64,000 nt of DNA from Neurospora tetraspora (taxonomy: Eukaryota; Ascomycota; Sordariomycetes; Sordariales; Sordariaceae). The stretch covers positions 1,116,001-1,180,000 of the forward strand of contig NW_026944388.1 in assembly GCF_033439725.1 (NCBI RefSeq), given 5' to 3'. Under the pieces are notes generated by a model. It was not told the origin of the DNA, ran no database searches, and saw nothing but the letters and a program-made list of their open reading frames with translations. A program made the position numbers and the translations under genes. This document shows positions 47,990 to 58,333 of the stretch, piece by piece. How positions within the stretch are numbered: the stretch's first letter is position 1; every line of letters begins with the position of its first letter.

Positions 47990-48008
47990 TGTAGGGGGGG
48001 ATGCATTG
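47990..48008 (-). repeat. Right terminal inverted repeat of the Fot1-like element
   Basis: Reads CAATGCATCCCCCCCTACA on the minus strand and matches the left repeat at 17 of 19 positions. A related GATGCACTGTAGG motif lies just inside. Confidence 0.65.
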
Positions 48009-48702
48009 TAGGGTCGCGACTTCTAGGCACCGGGAGCTGTCATCCGGAAACCTGGAGTCCAAGGCGCCTGCTAAAAACGGAGCTGGCAACGGGAACGCGG
48101 GACCCGATCGGAGTTTGTAGACGGCTCCAATTGCGACTCTACCAGCGGAAAATGGCAAGCCGGTGAGGTGATTGGACCTCGGGCAAAGATTGAAAAGGAG
48201 AGAACATGCTGGCACGGATCAGGAGCGCCGACTTCGGAAGGCGGGGTCGGCGTTGTGCGTGGAGCAATGCGATGACTTGACGAGACGGACAGCGCGCCCA
48301 GAGCTCAGGGAGTGTGCTGTTTTAAAGATCAGCAGTGCGGCAGACCGGATGGCAGAAAAGCGCGGGGCAGCTGTCAATCAATCCAATTCAACTTTGAGAA
48401 CCAAAACGTCACTGTATCCTTTTTCTTCCCTTTTCATATTGTTACTTTTACATCATCCGCTGAGCTTTGTGTGATACCCATTTCGACCTTTTTTGGTATG
48501 TACTAGCCCACGTTGTTGTCCTTGGTGCTCATTACCCACTGCAGGCGGTTTTCGGCGGCTTGACGAATTGGGTTCCATGTCAAAAGCTATTTGACCTGCT
48601 TTGCGCAACCGGGAAGCTTACCGTTTCACACCACAGATCCATTTTCCAATTTTCATACAGCTTTGATAATTCCAGCTTCTCGAAGCTCTCTATTACTACA
48701 AA
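48009..48702 (+). promoter_or_regulatory. leu-1 promoter and leader
   Basis: 694 bases between the transposon end and the leu-1 ATG. CCGG-containing sites occur (for example CATCCGGAAACCTGG near 48,042), but none has the exact spacing of a Leu3-type CCGG-N2-CCGG site, so I do not call an operator. The last 200 bases are T/C-rich leader sequence. Confidence 0.45.
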
Positions 48703-50284
48703 ATGGCTACTCATAACATTGTCGTGTTCGGTGGTGACCACTGCGGTCCTGAGGTACGCTTCTGCCCTGTCCTCTCTGCTACTCTAGCTAGCTTCAGCTT
48801 CCCAGCCAAAGCATGGGATGCCCGGTTATCGGCCACCGATCTTTGGGCTGGGAATTGGGAAAGCGCAACAAACTCTCGGGGAAGCGCAAATAGCTAACAA
48901 GTCTCTGTTGACAATAGGTTGTCGTCGAGGCCATAAAGGTACGTGCTTCCATGCCTTTTACTCGCAAGCATCAACACTGCGCTGCGCCGTTCGGGTACCT
49001 TTGCGATCCATGGCCCCACGCGACACAAGAATGACGGACGAGCTTTCCGATCCCGCTCCCCAACCTGAACAGCTCCCCAACCACGAAGGCACCTTGTACC
49101 ATGCGGCCTTCCAATGATCGCGGGATTCTTTTAGCTGGACCAGAGAGCTTACTTGTATTTTTTGCTTGTCAATAGGTCCTCAAGGCGATCGAGACCAACA
49201 GTCCTTCGGCTGGCAAGTTCAACCTCCAGAACCACCTCCTTGGCGGTGTAAGTTTACTTTCAACCCTTTAATAGGCAATTGGCGCCGGACGGTTACTGAC
49301 ACCGCATCTTCACTCGTGCTACAGGCCTCCATTGACAAGCACAATGACCCCCTCACCGATGAGGCCCTCAACGCCGCCAAGGCTGCTGATGCCGTCCTTC
49401 TCGGTGCCATCGGCGGTCCCGAATGGGGCACTTCCTCCACCGTCCGCCCCGAGCAAGGTCTCCTGAAGCTCCGCAAGGAGCTCGGCACCTATGGCAACCT
49501 CCGCCCCTGCAACTTCGCTTCCGAGTCCCTCGTCGACAGCTCTCCTCTCAAGGCCGAGGTCTGCCGCGGCACCGACTTCATTGTCGTCCGTGAGCTTACC
49601 GGTGGTATCTACTTCGGCGACCGCACCGAGGATGACGGCTCCGGCTACGCCTGCGACACCGAGCCCTACAGCCGCGCCGAGATCGAGCGCATCGCCAGAC
49701 TCGCCGGCTTCCTCGCCCTGGCCAAGAACCCCCCGGCCAAGGTCTGGTCCTTGGACAAGGCCAACGTGCTCGCCACCAGCCGCCTCTGGCGCAAGACCGT
49801 GACCGACGTTATCAGCAAGGAGTTCCCCCAGCTCCAGCTCGAGCACCAGCTCATCGACAGCGCCGCCATGCTGCTCGTCAAGAACCCCCGCGCCCTTAAC
49901 GGCGTCGTCATCACCAGCAACCTCTTCGGCGACATCATCTCTGACGAGGCCTCGGTCATCCCCGGCTCCATCGGCCTGCTCCCCAGCGCCAGCTTGGCCG
50001 GCATCCCCGATGGCAGCAAGTGCAACGGCATCTACGAGCCCATCCACGGCTCCGCTCCCGACATCTCGGGCAAGGGTATCGTCAACCCCGTCGGCACCAT
50101 CCTCTCGGTCGCCATGATGCTCCGCTACTCGCTCAACCTCCCCAAGGAGGCCGACGCTGTCGAGGCCGCTGTCAAGGCTGCCATTGACAACGGCACCAAG
50201 ACCAAGGACCTCGGCGGTAACGCTACTACTTCGGATATGGGTAACGCTGTTGTTGCTGAGTTGGAGAAGATCCTTAAGGCTTAG
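48703..50284 (+). CDS. leu-1: 3-isopropylmalate dehydrogenase (leucine biosynthesis)
   Basis: Exons are 48,703-48,753, 48,918-48,938, 49,176-49,247 and 49,325-50,284, giving 367 residues. Exon 2 is only 21 bases (V-V-V-E-A-I-K). All introns have GT-AG ends. The enzyme oxidises and decarboxylates 3-isopropylmalate to 2-oxoisocaproate with NAD. Family motifs are clear: F-G-G-D-H-C-G-P-E at the N-terminus, [12 protein letters not shown], the substrate Arg region L-L-K-L-R-K-E-L and [22 protein letters not shown], the metal-binding [10 protein letters not shown], and the NAD region I-H-G-S-A-P-D-I. Codon use is strongly biased to C-ending codons, a sign of high expression. The sequence agrees closely with Neurospora LEU-1 as I remember it. 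Confidence 0.97.
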
Positions 50285-50864
50285 ATTTTTGTTTAAAATC
50301 TGGACTTAGATGGGTGTCGGGAGGGGGTGCGATCCTAGCAATTGCCTTTGCGATGTATTATACCTAGGAGTTTCCGGGAAATATTGGGGATCAAAAAGCT
50401 ATACATGGAAAAGTTATGCAAGAGAGAAACAAGGCTCAAAAGGGAGTTTACATATATGTTGGAAAAGTTGAGGCGGAGGAGGGCAAGGACTCGGTCCCCT
50501 CCTCAAGGATATACAACGAGATACCAAAGCAATTGAGGCTATATTGAGTTCAAAATCACAGATTTCCACATGGCTTGGCTAACTGATGGATGCCCTGATT
50601 GTCTGTGTAGCCGCATCGGAGACAGCTATAGCCATCCGGCATCCGGTAGTACATACGAAACCGCTTTTCGCCCAGACCATCTAGAATTCTAGATCTCGTA
50701 GCAAACAAGCAGTGGGGTGACGCAGTCATCATTGCGAATCGCGCGATGGGCAAATGGAAATGGTTGGCGCCCGCACGGTAGATCACCTCTTAAGGTTGTT
50801 CGGAGTAACTCAACTCAACAGGAACTCGACATGTCACGGTACACTGCCGGAGAGTTCATGCGAT
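50285..50864. other. 3' flank of leu-1
   Basis: Intergenic sequence with no supportable frame or RNA gene. It runs into the simple repeats beside the second 5S gene. Confidence 0.5.
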
Positions 50865-50962
50865 CTTCTTGTCTTGTCTTGTCTTGTCTTGTCTTGGGTG
50901 TGAACGAAAGAAGAAGAAAGAAAGAAGAAGAAAGAAAGAAGAAGAAAGAAAAAAGAAGAAAG
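50865..50962. repeat. Simple-sequence tract: CTTGT repeats then a purine-only GAAA/GAAG tract
   Basis: Six or so CTTGT units at 50,865-50,896 are followed, after a short spacer, by about 60 bases of A and G only (GAAAGAAGAA-type units, from about 50,904) that merge with the oligo-A run at the 3' end of the 5S gene. Confidence 0.85.
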
Positions 50963-50971
50963 AAAAAAAAA
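50963..50971 (-). terminator. Pol III oligo-T terminator of 5S copy B
   Basis: Nine A on the + strand directly after the 3' end of the minus-strand 5S RNA, equal to nine T in the transcript sense. Confidence 0.85.
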
Positions 50972-51090
50972 ACATACAACACCTGGGATTCGCTGGTCGT
51001 CACCGACCCAACTACTAGTCAGGCGATTGGTAGCTTATCTATGGGAGAGCGGACGGGATCCCGAGTTTTCTACCATCTATGGTCGTATGT
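50972..51090 (-). rRNA. 5S ribosomal RNA gene, copy B
   Basis: A 119-base minus-strand gene with the same ends and core as copy A. It differs mainly at RNA positions 14-21 and 58-67, which pair with each other, plus a few single sites. GATGGTAG pairs with CTACCA-A-TC here, whereas CCCACTGG pairs with CCAGTG-A-GG in copy A; both keep a bulged A at position 64. This compensation argues that both copies are functional 5S types. Confidence 0.93.
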
Positions 51091-51115
51091 GCTTATTTCT
51101 CTCTTTGAGACTACT

Positions 51116-51119
51116 TATA
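51116..51119 (-). promoter_or_regulatory. Upstream TATA element of 5S copy B
   Basis: On the minus strand TATA lies at -29 to -26 from the 5S start, the position of the essential upstream box in Neurospora 5S genes. Confidence 0.75.
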
Positions 51120-52783
51120 ATCCTCACTTCTGTATTGACTGTGTGCTCAAATGCATCATCATTGGTCTTGATCGCCTCCATCGCTTCCTTCAGTTCCTGG
51201 GCAGGCGGGAGCGCGGGAGCGCGGGAGGGAACACCAATGCATATGTACATACACTTGGAGGTATGTAGGTACCAAGGGGTGATGGGGTGAGGAGTAGGTA
51301 GTTTGCGAAAAGAAACTTGATTTTTTGGTTGCTCTGCTTTTATGAACTATTGGAAAACTAAACCCGGGGTTTGGGTTTTACTTTGAGAAGATACTGGATA
51401 TTGGATGCGCTGAATGGATAACATGAGCGAGACGCTCAAAGCAAGAAGGAAGGAAGAGGCAGGTGAACATGTGAGGTGATGCCTACGCAGCATGCACGAG
51501 ATGTTACCGACCGCGGTATGATATCTACGCAGTCCGGTCACGGCTTCATCCATCACGATTCACGCCCCCGGTTCAACGATACATACCTAGCTCCGGAGGA
51601 CTCCTGCCCTTTTCCACAGCCGAAAACACTCGGTATGTACCCTCACACACTAGTTTCATTAGTCATCTGTAGCTAAGGTAGATAACTACCCAGATAACCA
51701 AGACTGAAAGAGCCTCTTTTACCCGCGAAAGAAAACATAAGAGCACTGTGTAAAAAGTAGTCTCTCGGTCCGGTTCTTATCTCGATAGCGGGCGCGGCAC
51801 GCGCAATTCCAATCAATGCAGCGCGCTGACTGGTGATTGGTCAATTTCCCTTTTCACTTCATGGTCGCTATCGTTGAAGCATGCGTGGGAGGAGGGGGTT
51901 CGGTTGTGTTGTGTTTGGTAGGGGTGTAACGTTTTGGAGCGAGGTCAAAAAGCAATCCTCCAAAGTGGAAGTCAATGGGTGACGTCGGTTCCTTGTCCCG
52001 CCCCCGATCCCCGCCGCCTATACCCGTGTGTGTATGGCCTCGTCCTTTCTACAGGATTCGAAGATTTCGACCACTGCACGCACATGCGATTCTTGTTGTG
52101 TTGGAAACACCATGACAGCCCAATGCTCCCTCGTGATTAATCTAGCTTTTTCTCTCTATCCCGCTTTTCAACTTTTAACCCAACAAGCCTTTGAATCAGG
52201 TCTCAACTGTCTCCAAAAACACCAACCTAAAACCCCAAAAAGAACCAGGGATCCCTCGATCTTTTTCTTTTCTCCGCTTTGCATGTCCCACAAACAGATC
52301 CACAGCCCGTTCCCGTCACACACCTCACCAGCGTCGAGTCCACCAACACTCCAGCTTTTTTAATCCCATCTCCACTTGAGATTCGAGCCTCCAGTTGGAG
52401 CCGGCATCACCCCGGCTTGCCGTGTGACGCAGTACGCAGTAGCCCTCGACTTAGCCCATCGTCGAACCGAACGCGTCTACCGGGCCCGGTTCGTTGCAAC
52501 TTGCGAAGCTAGGGAAATCCGAATCGTGATCTCAAATCAGTCTTGGTCATTGCCGCCACGTCGGGTCTGGAAGTGGAACGGGTAACGGGGGGGTTCACCA
52601 GCTGTGTCTTGTGTTTTGTCTAGTATGATCCTCCATCCATCGTCGTCTCTTGTCTCTTCGTGATCGCCTCGCTTTCTTTCCCTCTTTTCCTCTCTCTCTC
52701 TCTCTTCTTATCTACTCTTCCTCGCTACAACACCATAGTGGTACAAGAAACGATCTTAGACTATTCCCAAGGTCACACCATCC
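51120..52783. other. Intergenic region and leader of the Avt1-type gene
   Basis: No supportable gene. From about 52,100 to the ATG at 52,784 the + strand is C/T-rich (for example the TCTCTC run near 52,690-52,705), as expected of a promoter and leader. Confidence 0.5.
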
Positions 52784-55289
52784 ATGTCGTCAAGAAACCC
52801 GACAACCTGGGACCAGTACGAGCGCGGGGGTCGGTCTCCCGGCAGAACTAGCAGCTTCTCCTCGGTGGGAAACAGAAGCGTTCAGTTCGAGAACGAGTCG
52901 CTGCTTGGCCGCAGTGCTGATGCTAATGGCTACGGCGAGGATGGGGAATGGCCACAGTTGAGGCGTAGGAGGTGAGCAGACCAACTTTTCTAACTACTCT
53001 TCAACAAGACGCACGAGACCGACTGCTAACCACCCACCGGTCGCAGATCTTCCATCACCAACCGTCTTTCCGCCGTGGCCGACATTGGTGGCGTCAACAG
53101 TATCCGCTCCTTCACCAGGAGTTGGCAGCGTGCCGCCGGCTTCAGCGAAGTCATCCCCCAACGTCCGTCCTTCGTCTTCGCCCCGGATCAAGCCCCAATA
53201 GCAGTACCGCCCTCCGGCGCGACTCCCATTCAGTATGGAAGGAGTGATCTCGAAGCTGGCGAGGCAACGCCCCCCCGGTCATCTCTGTTGCGACAACACT
53301 TTGAATCTGCCGCCGGCTCTGCTCCTCAAGGCGAAGTCGCGGAACCTAGCACGACAACAACGACGACGCAACGGCATTCGACCGATTACCGAGAACGCGA
53401 GGCGAAGGCGCTCGAAAATGAGCTGGCCCAGGGATTTCGTGTAGGAAGCGCAGGATCGATATTTGCTGTTCCGCCACACCTGGCGACTCCGCCCATCGTG
53501 GGCAGCTATGGGACGATTCCTGATTACGGGACGATACGGACCAGGGGTAGCATCAGCAGGCAGTCAATAGACCAGGTCTCGGTTCTGTGGAGGGAACCGC
53601 AAGAGGTGCCGGCGAACGTGCCCGATCAGGAGATCCCGCCTATTCTGGTGAAGGAGGTTGAGCAGGACGGGAAGATCGTTCTGGCTGTTGAGGGACAGTC
53701 GACTCTCCCGCAGACGGTGTTTAACTCTATCAAGTAAGGCGCTTCTCACACTCTCTTCAACTTCGTCTCATTCTTACTAACACGGGCTTTTTTTCTATAG
53801 TGTCCTCATTGGAGTCGGCCTCCTGAGTTTGCCAATGGGCATCAAATACGCCGGTTGGCTCTGCGGCATGATCACTCTCTTTCTATGCGCCGCCGTAACC
53901 GTCTACACCGCGAAGCTGTTGGCGAAATGCATGGATTTGGATCCTAGTCTGATCACCTTCTCCGACCTCGCCTTCATCTCGTTCGGCCGAAACGCGCGCA
54001 TAGCCACCAGTATCCTCTTCACGCTAGAGCTACTAGCTGCCTGCGTCGCCCTCATCGTTCTCTTTGCCGATTCTCTGGATCTGCTGTTCCCAGGCTTCCT
54101 GTCGGTCACAGGGTGGAAGATCATCTGTGCGGTCATCATGGTGCCGGTAAACTTTTTGCCGTTGAGGCTTTTGAGCTTTACGAGCATTATTGGCATCTTC
54201 TGCTGTTTTTCGAGTAAGTTGCGCTAAAGTGTTCTACTCTCATAAGGTGGTTCCTGTATCTGTTATGGGGCATGGCTAACTAGTTGATGTGCAGTTGTTC
54301 TCATCTTGCTTACCGATGGCTTCCTCAAGCCCACAGCGCCTGGTTCCCTTATCGAGCCTGCCAAAACCTACATATTCCCGGAGAATTGGTTGACTTTGCC
54401 TCTTTCCTTTGGTCTGCTCATGTCTCCCTGGGGCGGCCATGGCGTATTCCCCAATGTAAGATGAATAGTTCTGGGAAATTCAGGTGTGTCATCATATACT
54501 AACTCCTTTACCCAGATCTACCGAGATATGAGACATCCGTACAAGTATACAAAGGCGTTGAAAATAACCTTTTCGTTTACTGTGAGTCGCTTCTCTTCTT
54601 TTCTCCCTATTTATACAGCAGCACTTACTAACCGCCGTTGCGTTGCAGTATATTTTAGACGCAACCACAGCAGTCGCGGGTCTCCTCATGTTCGGTGACG
54701 ACGTCCGCGACGCGATCACATCCAACATCCTGCTCGAGACCAGCTACCCCAAGGTCCTGACCTTTTTCATGTGCGCCTTCGTCGCCATCATCCCGCTCAC
54801 CAAGATCCCGCTCAACGCACGCCCCATCATCGCCACGCTCGAGGTCCTGTTCGGCCTGCACACGACGACGGTCGCCGATTTGAGCTCCGGGCTCGTGGGC
54901 CGCTCCATGTACTTCCGCGGCGTCATGAAGATTGCCATTCGCGCGCTGACCGTCTTCTGTTTCCTGGTTATCTCGATCGTCTTTCCGGCTTTTGATAGTA
55001 TCATGGCTTTTATGGGGAGTGCGTTGTGTTTCCAGATTTGCGTCATGTAAGTTCCATTTACTCTGCTCTTTTGGTTCACTGGCTGGTATGCATGCGTACG
55101 TGGAGACTAACAAGCAACTTTTTGACGACAAACAGTCTACCGATCCTCTTCCACCTCAAGCTCTTCGGAAGCAGCATCTCGCGTAGAGAGAGGATTTTTA
55201 ATTACTTCTTGCTTGCGATATCGATTACTTTGTCTACCGTGGGCACTGTTTGGGCTTTCCTGCCCAAGACCCTTTTTGTTCCTGAATAG
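52784..55289 (+). CDS. avt1: Vacuolar amino-acid transporter, Avt1 type
   Basis: Seven exons: 52,784-52,971, 53,047-53,733, 53,801-54,213, 54,295-54,455, 54,516-54,581, 54,649-55,046 and 55,136-55,289. Six introns of 60-89 bases all have GT-AG ends, and the joined frame is 688 residues. The first 285 or so residues are hydrophilic and low complexity; the rest is the amino-acid/auxin permease domain (Pfam Aa_trans). Helix 1 carries T-V-F-N-S-I-N-V-L-I-G-V-G-L-L-S-L-P, the family hallmark. Later segments S-P-W-G-G-H-G-V-F-P-N, D-M-R-H-P and P-L-T-K-I-P-L-N-A-R-P also match Avt1. In yeast Avt1 drives neutral amino acids into the vacuole by proton antiport. Substrate here is inferred from family only. 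The gene is convergent with pkac-1. Confidence 0.92.
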
Positions 55290-56605
55290 TGGGACCCAGG
55301 GCAGGGCGGTGTTGCATATGAACATAGCATGTTGTTGATGTTTATGGGTGTTGGTTTGGTGGGATGAATCATTGTTATACAGCATTGTATCATGGTGGTG
55401 TCGCTTTTGCATCTGTTCTGGTCTGGTCTGGTTAGCTCTTTAAATGCTTATGGGGGGATACATTCATTCACATTCAACCTTCTGCTATCAAATGGTTTCC
55501 GGCCAAAGCACATACATATGATGTCTATGATAGGTATTCATTCCATTGTCAATTGTCGGCTCCATCTCAACCGTCTACTAGTCTAGTTCCCGTGTGTCTT
55601 GCTACTACTCTCTCTGGTAATTTCTCAGTTTGAATAAAGCTGGCTGGCTGTTAGCTCAAGAAACATAGCATCGAGCGAGTGTCCATTCGAGTATAAAAGT
55701 CGAAACCGAGTACAGAGTGAAAAGACGTCGACGATATGCGTGATGGCACATGCCAGCACTGACTCGCAGAACCTTGGGTCTTTCATCCCATCCAATGTAG
55801 CTTTGCTTTCTCTTCCTCCTCTGAATACACTTGTTGTGACAATACGAAATGAAAGCCACCGCATATATGTTTGCTAAAGGACCTTGACACGAATGTCAGG
55901 CATCAGCACCCAGGATATTCGAGCCAATGTCAGCACCTAGGGTCAAGCAAGCTTCAGAGACGTCGTCGAGGTGCGTTAGCTCACAAGACAACAAGATCAT
56001 TTCCACGTAACAACGAGTTGAAGGAGCTCACCACCATCGAAAGTGACACGAGGTGCCTAACGTTGTATGTCGTTCTTTCATTTTTCCACGATAAGCCAAA
56101 AACGGCCAGCCACTACTCCTCACTCCAATGTTGTCTGCCATTCACTCACTGCTTCACTTAGACCATCGCGCCATCAAACCCCATTCCAGGGCGCCATCCG
56201 TATGATTTGTTTACACAAAAATAGGGGGAGGGGGACAATAACAACAGCCTGAACGTAGACGTAAACAAAACTGGCCACCCCTTTTGCAACCCCACCCCTA
56301 TTTCCCCACTGACTCATCCTGAGTTGACTATGCATACCCAAGGCAAGGAGTCCATTTCCTTCTTCGTCTCATAACGCATGCTACACGTATCCACTGCTGC
56401 TATACTTCTGGGTTCGAATTTCAGATTTATACAAAAAACAGCCGGGGTTCGAAGCCCGCTGGTTCGGTCGAGGAAAAAACATGTTCCCGTTAGTCATGCC
56501 GATTCTCTGGCCTCTGCGTATTTGATCCGCACGGTCGCATTACAGCTGATTGAGGACTGATTATACACCATTCGAATCCACAGCGGTTCGTATCTTCGAA
56601 GCTGC
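55290..56605. other. Convergent intergenic region
   Basis: Contains the 3' ends of the Avt1-type gene and pkac-1. A GGTTCGAAGCC motif near 56,444 looks like a Pol III B box, but no A box or acceptor stem accompanies it. No gene is supported. Confidence 0.5.
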
Positions 56606-57781
56606 TTAGAAGTCCGGGAACAAGTGGCCGAACCTGATATGCGTTAGCATCCACATATTATATGAACCTTCAATACCAATAAACTTACTCATCTGTCCCT
56701 CCTTGTCCATACCGCTCAGTCTCCTCAGGGTACCTGTCGAACTGGCTTGCGTCTCCTGCTCCGGCCTTGACCGGCGGAGTATAGGGCGCGTCGATGTCTT
56801 TCCTCGCAAGTCGGTCCCAAGTCACCTCGGCAAACCAAGGGTGTCTCTTGACGTCTTGCGGCCCGCCGTACAGGTTTCCAAGGCGCTTGGTCAGGTCTGC
56901 CGTGATCAACCGCTCCAACAAGTCCTGGGCGTCGGGGTTGACCCACTGAGGGTATCTGACCTTGCCCTTGAGAATGTTTTCGTAGATCTTCATGGGAGAG
57001 CTGCCGTCCCAGAAGGGTGTGTAACCGCAAAGCATTTCGTAAATCAAAATACCCAGGGACCACCTGTGTAGATTTCATATTAGCAATTGAAAGCAATGAA
57101 ATGTTGCCGAACAGGTAGGTGCCTTACCAATCTACAGACTTGTTGTAACCCTTGTTGGAGACAACCTCTGGTGCCAAGTAGTCTGGAGTACCACATAGTG
57201 TCCACGTCTTATCTGGAACCCGCTTGGCGAACCCGAAATCCGTTATTTTCAGGTGGCCGTGGCGGTCAAGAAGAAGGTTCTCAGGCTTCAGATCTCTGTA
57301 AATGATATCCCGCGAGTGCAGGTACTCCAGAGCCAAGGTGACTTCTGCAGCGTAGAACTTGGCAACGGGATTAGGGAAGCGCTATAAGGTCCCGTGTCAG
57401 CCGCATATACTCCTTGACTAAAAGACCATTTAAACTCACTCCGGACTTCCTCAGCAGCGAGAAGAGCTCGCCACCCTCCACGAAATCCATCACCATGTAG
57501 AGATTCTTGGCGTCCTGAAACGTTCCCCATAGCGTGATCAGGAAGGGGTGTTTGACCTCCGCTAGCATTCTTCTTTCGTCATTAGTGTGTTCGACCTGCT
57601 TCATCTTGACCACTTGGGCCTTCTTCAGCACCTTAACGGCATAGAAGCGCGAGTTATGCCGAGACTGGACCAGGTGGACTCTGCCGAAGCTACCGGTGCC
57701 GAGGGTTCTCAATATCTCGAAGTCGGCGAGCGAATACTTGCCCTTGGTGGCCCTGGGCTGACTGGGCTGAGGCTGTAGTTG

Positions 57782-57817
<36 letters not shown>

Positions 57818-58333
57818 GGGTTGTTGCTGCTGCTGCGGCGGCTGCAGTGATGCTTGCTGTGTTTGAGGCATGGAGGGCTGGGGCGTGTGCGGCGCAGGCA
57901 GGCCGCCGTTAGCTGGGGATACAGATGGAACGTATCTAGACGACTGTTGATAGGAGCCGGGCTGGTCGTATTGCGGTTGGTGTATGAGGTTGGAGATGGA
58001 CGGGAGGTTCTGCTGCTCCGCTGCTCCAGGAGAGGGCGTGTGCTGAGGGGGATAGGAATGCTGTTGAACCGGGAGGGAATTCATGTTGACGGGAGTCTCG
58101 TGCGGCAAGGTAATGGGCGTATGGGCGGTATCGATGGTGGTGGTGCCGGTCGTGGCTGACTGGGAAGTGGCCTGCGACGCACTCGAGTGCGACGAGGCCT
58201 GGGCGATGCTGCTCTGGATGGAGTTGTGGTCGAAGCTCGAGGCCGAGTTAGGGGTGACTGGGCTGGTTGGGTGGCTAGTCGTGCCCTCTTTCGTCCGTTT
58301 CTTTTTGAGGAAACCGAGGGTTGGCAAAGGCAT
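56606..58333 (-). CDS. pkac-1: cAMP-dependent protein kinase (PKA) catalytic subunit
   Basis: Exons on the minus strand are 58,333-57,440, 57,381-57,128, 57,063-56,689 and 56,633-56,606, giving 516 residues. A fungal N-terminal extension of about 200 residues (Ser/Thr, then Pro/Gln with a poly-Gln run) precedes the kinase domain. Key elements are L-G-T-G-S-F-G (211-217), A-V-K (Lys234), the helix-C Glu in N-D-E-R-R (Glu253), Y-R-D-L-K-P-E-N (Asp328), D-F-G (346-348), and the activation loop T-W-T-L-C-G-T-P with the phosphorylated Thr at 359. The 28-base last exon supplies the terminal hydrophobic motif F-P-D-F. The start lies three bases after an in-frame TTG and an upstream stop. PKA controls growth, conidiation and nutrient response in filamentous fungi. 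As I recall, Neurospora pkac-1 lies close to leu-1 on linkage group III, as here. Confidence 0.95.
57777..57836 (-). repeat. CAG/CAA repeat coding poly-Gln in pkac-1
   Basis: On the + strand this is an almost pure CTG run (57,787-57,813) flanked by TTG-interrupted units. It encodes about 13 Gln in a row, with further Gln/Pro around it, directly before the kinase domain. Long uninterrupted CAG runs are prone to length change between strains. Confidence 0.9.

Larger units (their letters stand above)
46158..48008 (-). mobile_element. RIP-degraded Fot1/pogo-type DNA transposon
   Basis: An 1851-base AT-rich island bounded by inverted repeats CAGTGCATCACCCCCTACA (46,158-46,176) and its partner on the other strand (47,990-48,008), matching at 17 of 19 positions. 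A TA follows the right end, as expected for the TA target of Tc1/mariner-pogo elements; the left flank is CA, perhaps mutated. The inside encodes a broken transposase on the minus strand. Length and coding content fit the Fot1 group of fungal pogo-like elements (about 1.9 kb). The last 250 bases at the right are far less AT-rich than the rest. Confidence 0.8.

Noticed and set aside
48030-48060. Possible Leu3-type binding site before leu-1
   Set aside because: The CCGG half-sites lack the two-base spacing of the known site, so the match is not better than chance.
49319-50047. A 242-codon minus-strand frame opposite leu-1, rich in Gly, Ala, Val and Asp
   Set aside because: Shadow frame caused by strong codon bias in leu-1; composition and position follow the sense codons.
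56380-56500. B-box-like motifs (GGTTCGAAT, GGTTCGAAG) suggesting a tRNA
   Set aside because: No A box at proper distance and no acceptor or T stem pairing.
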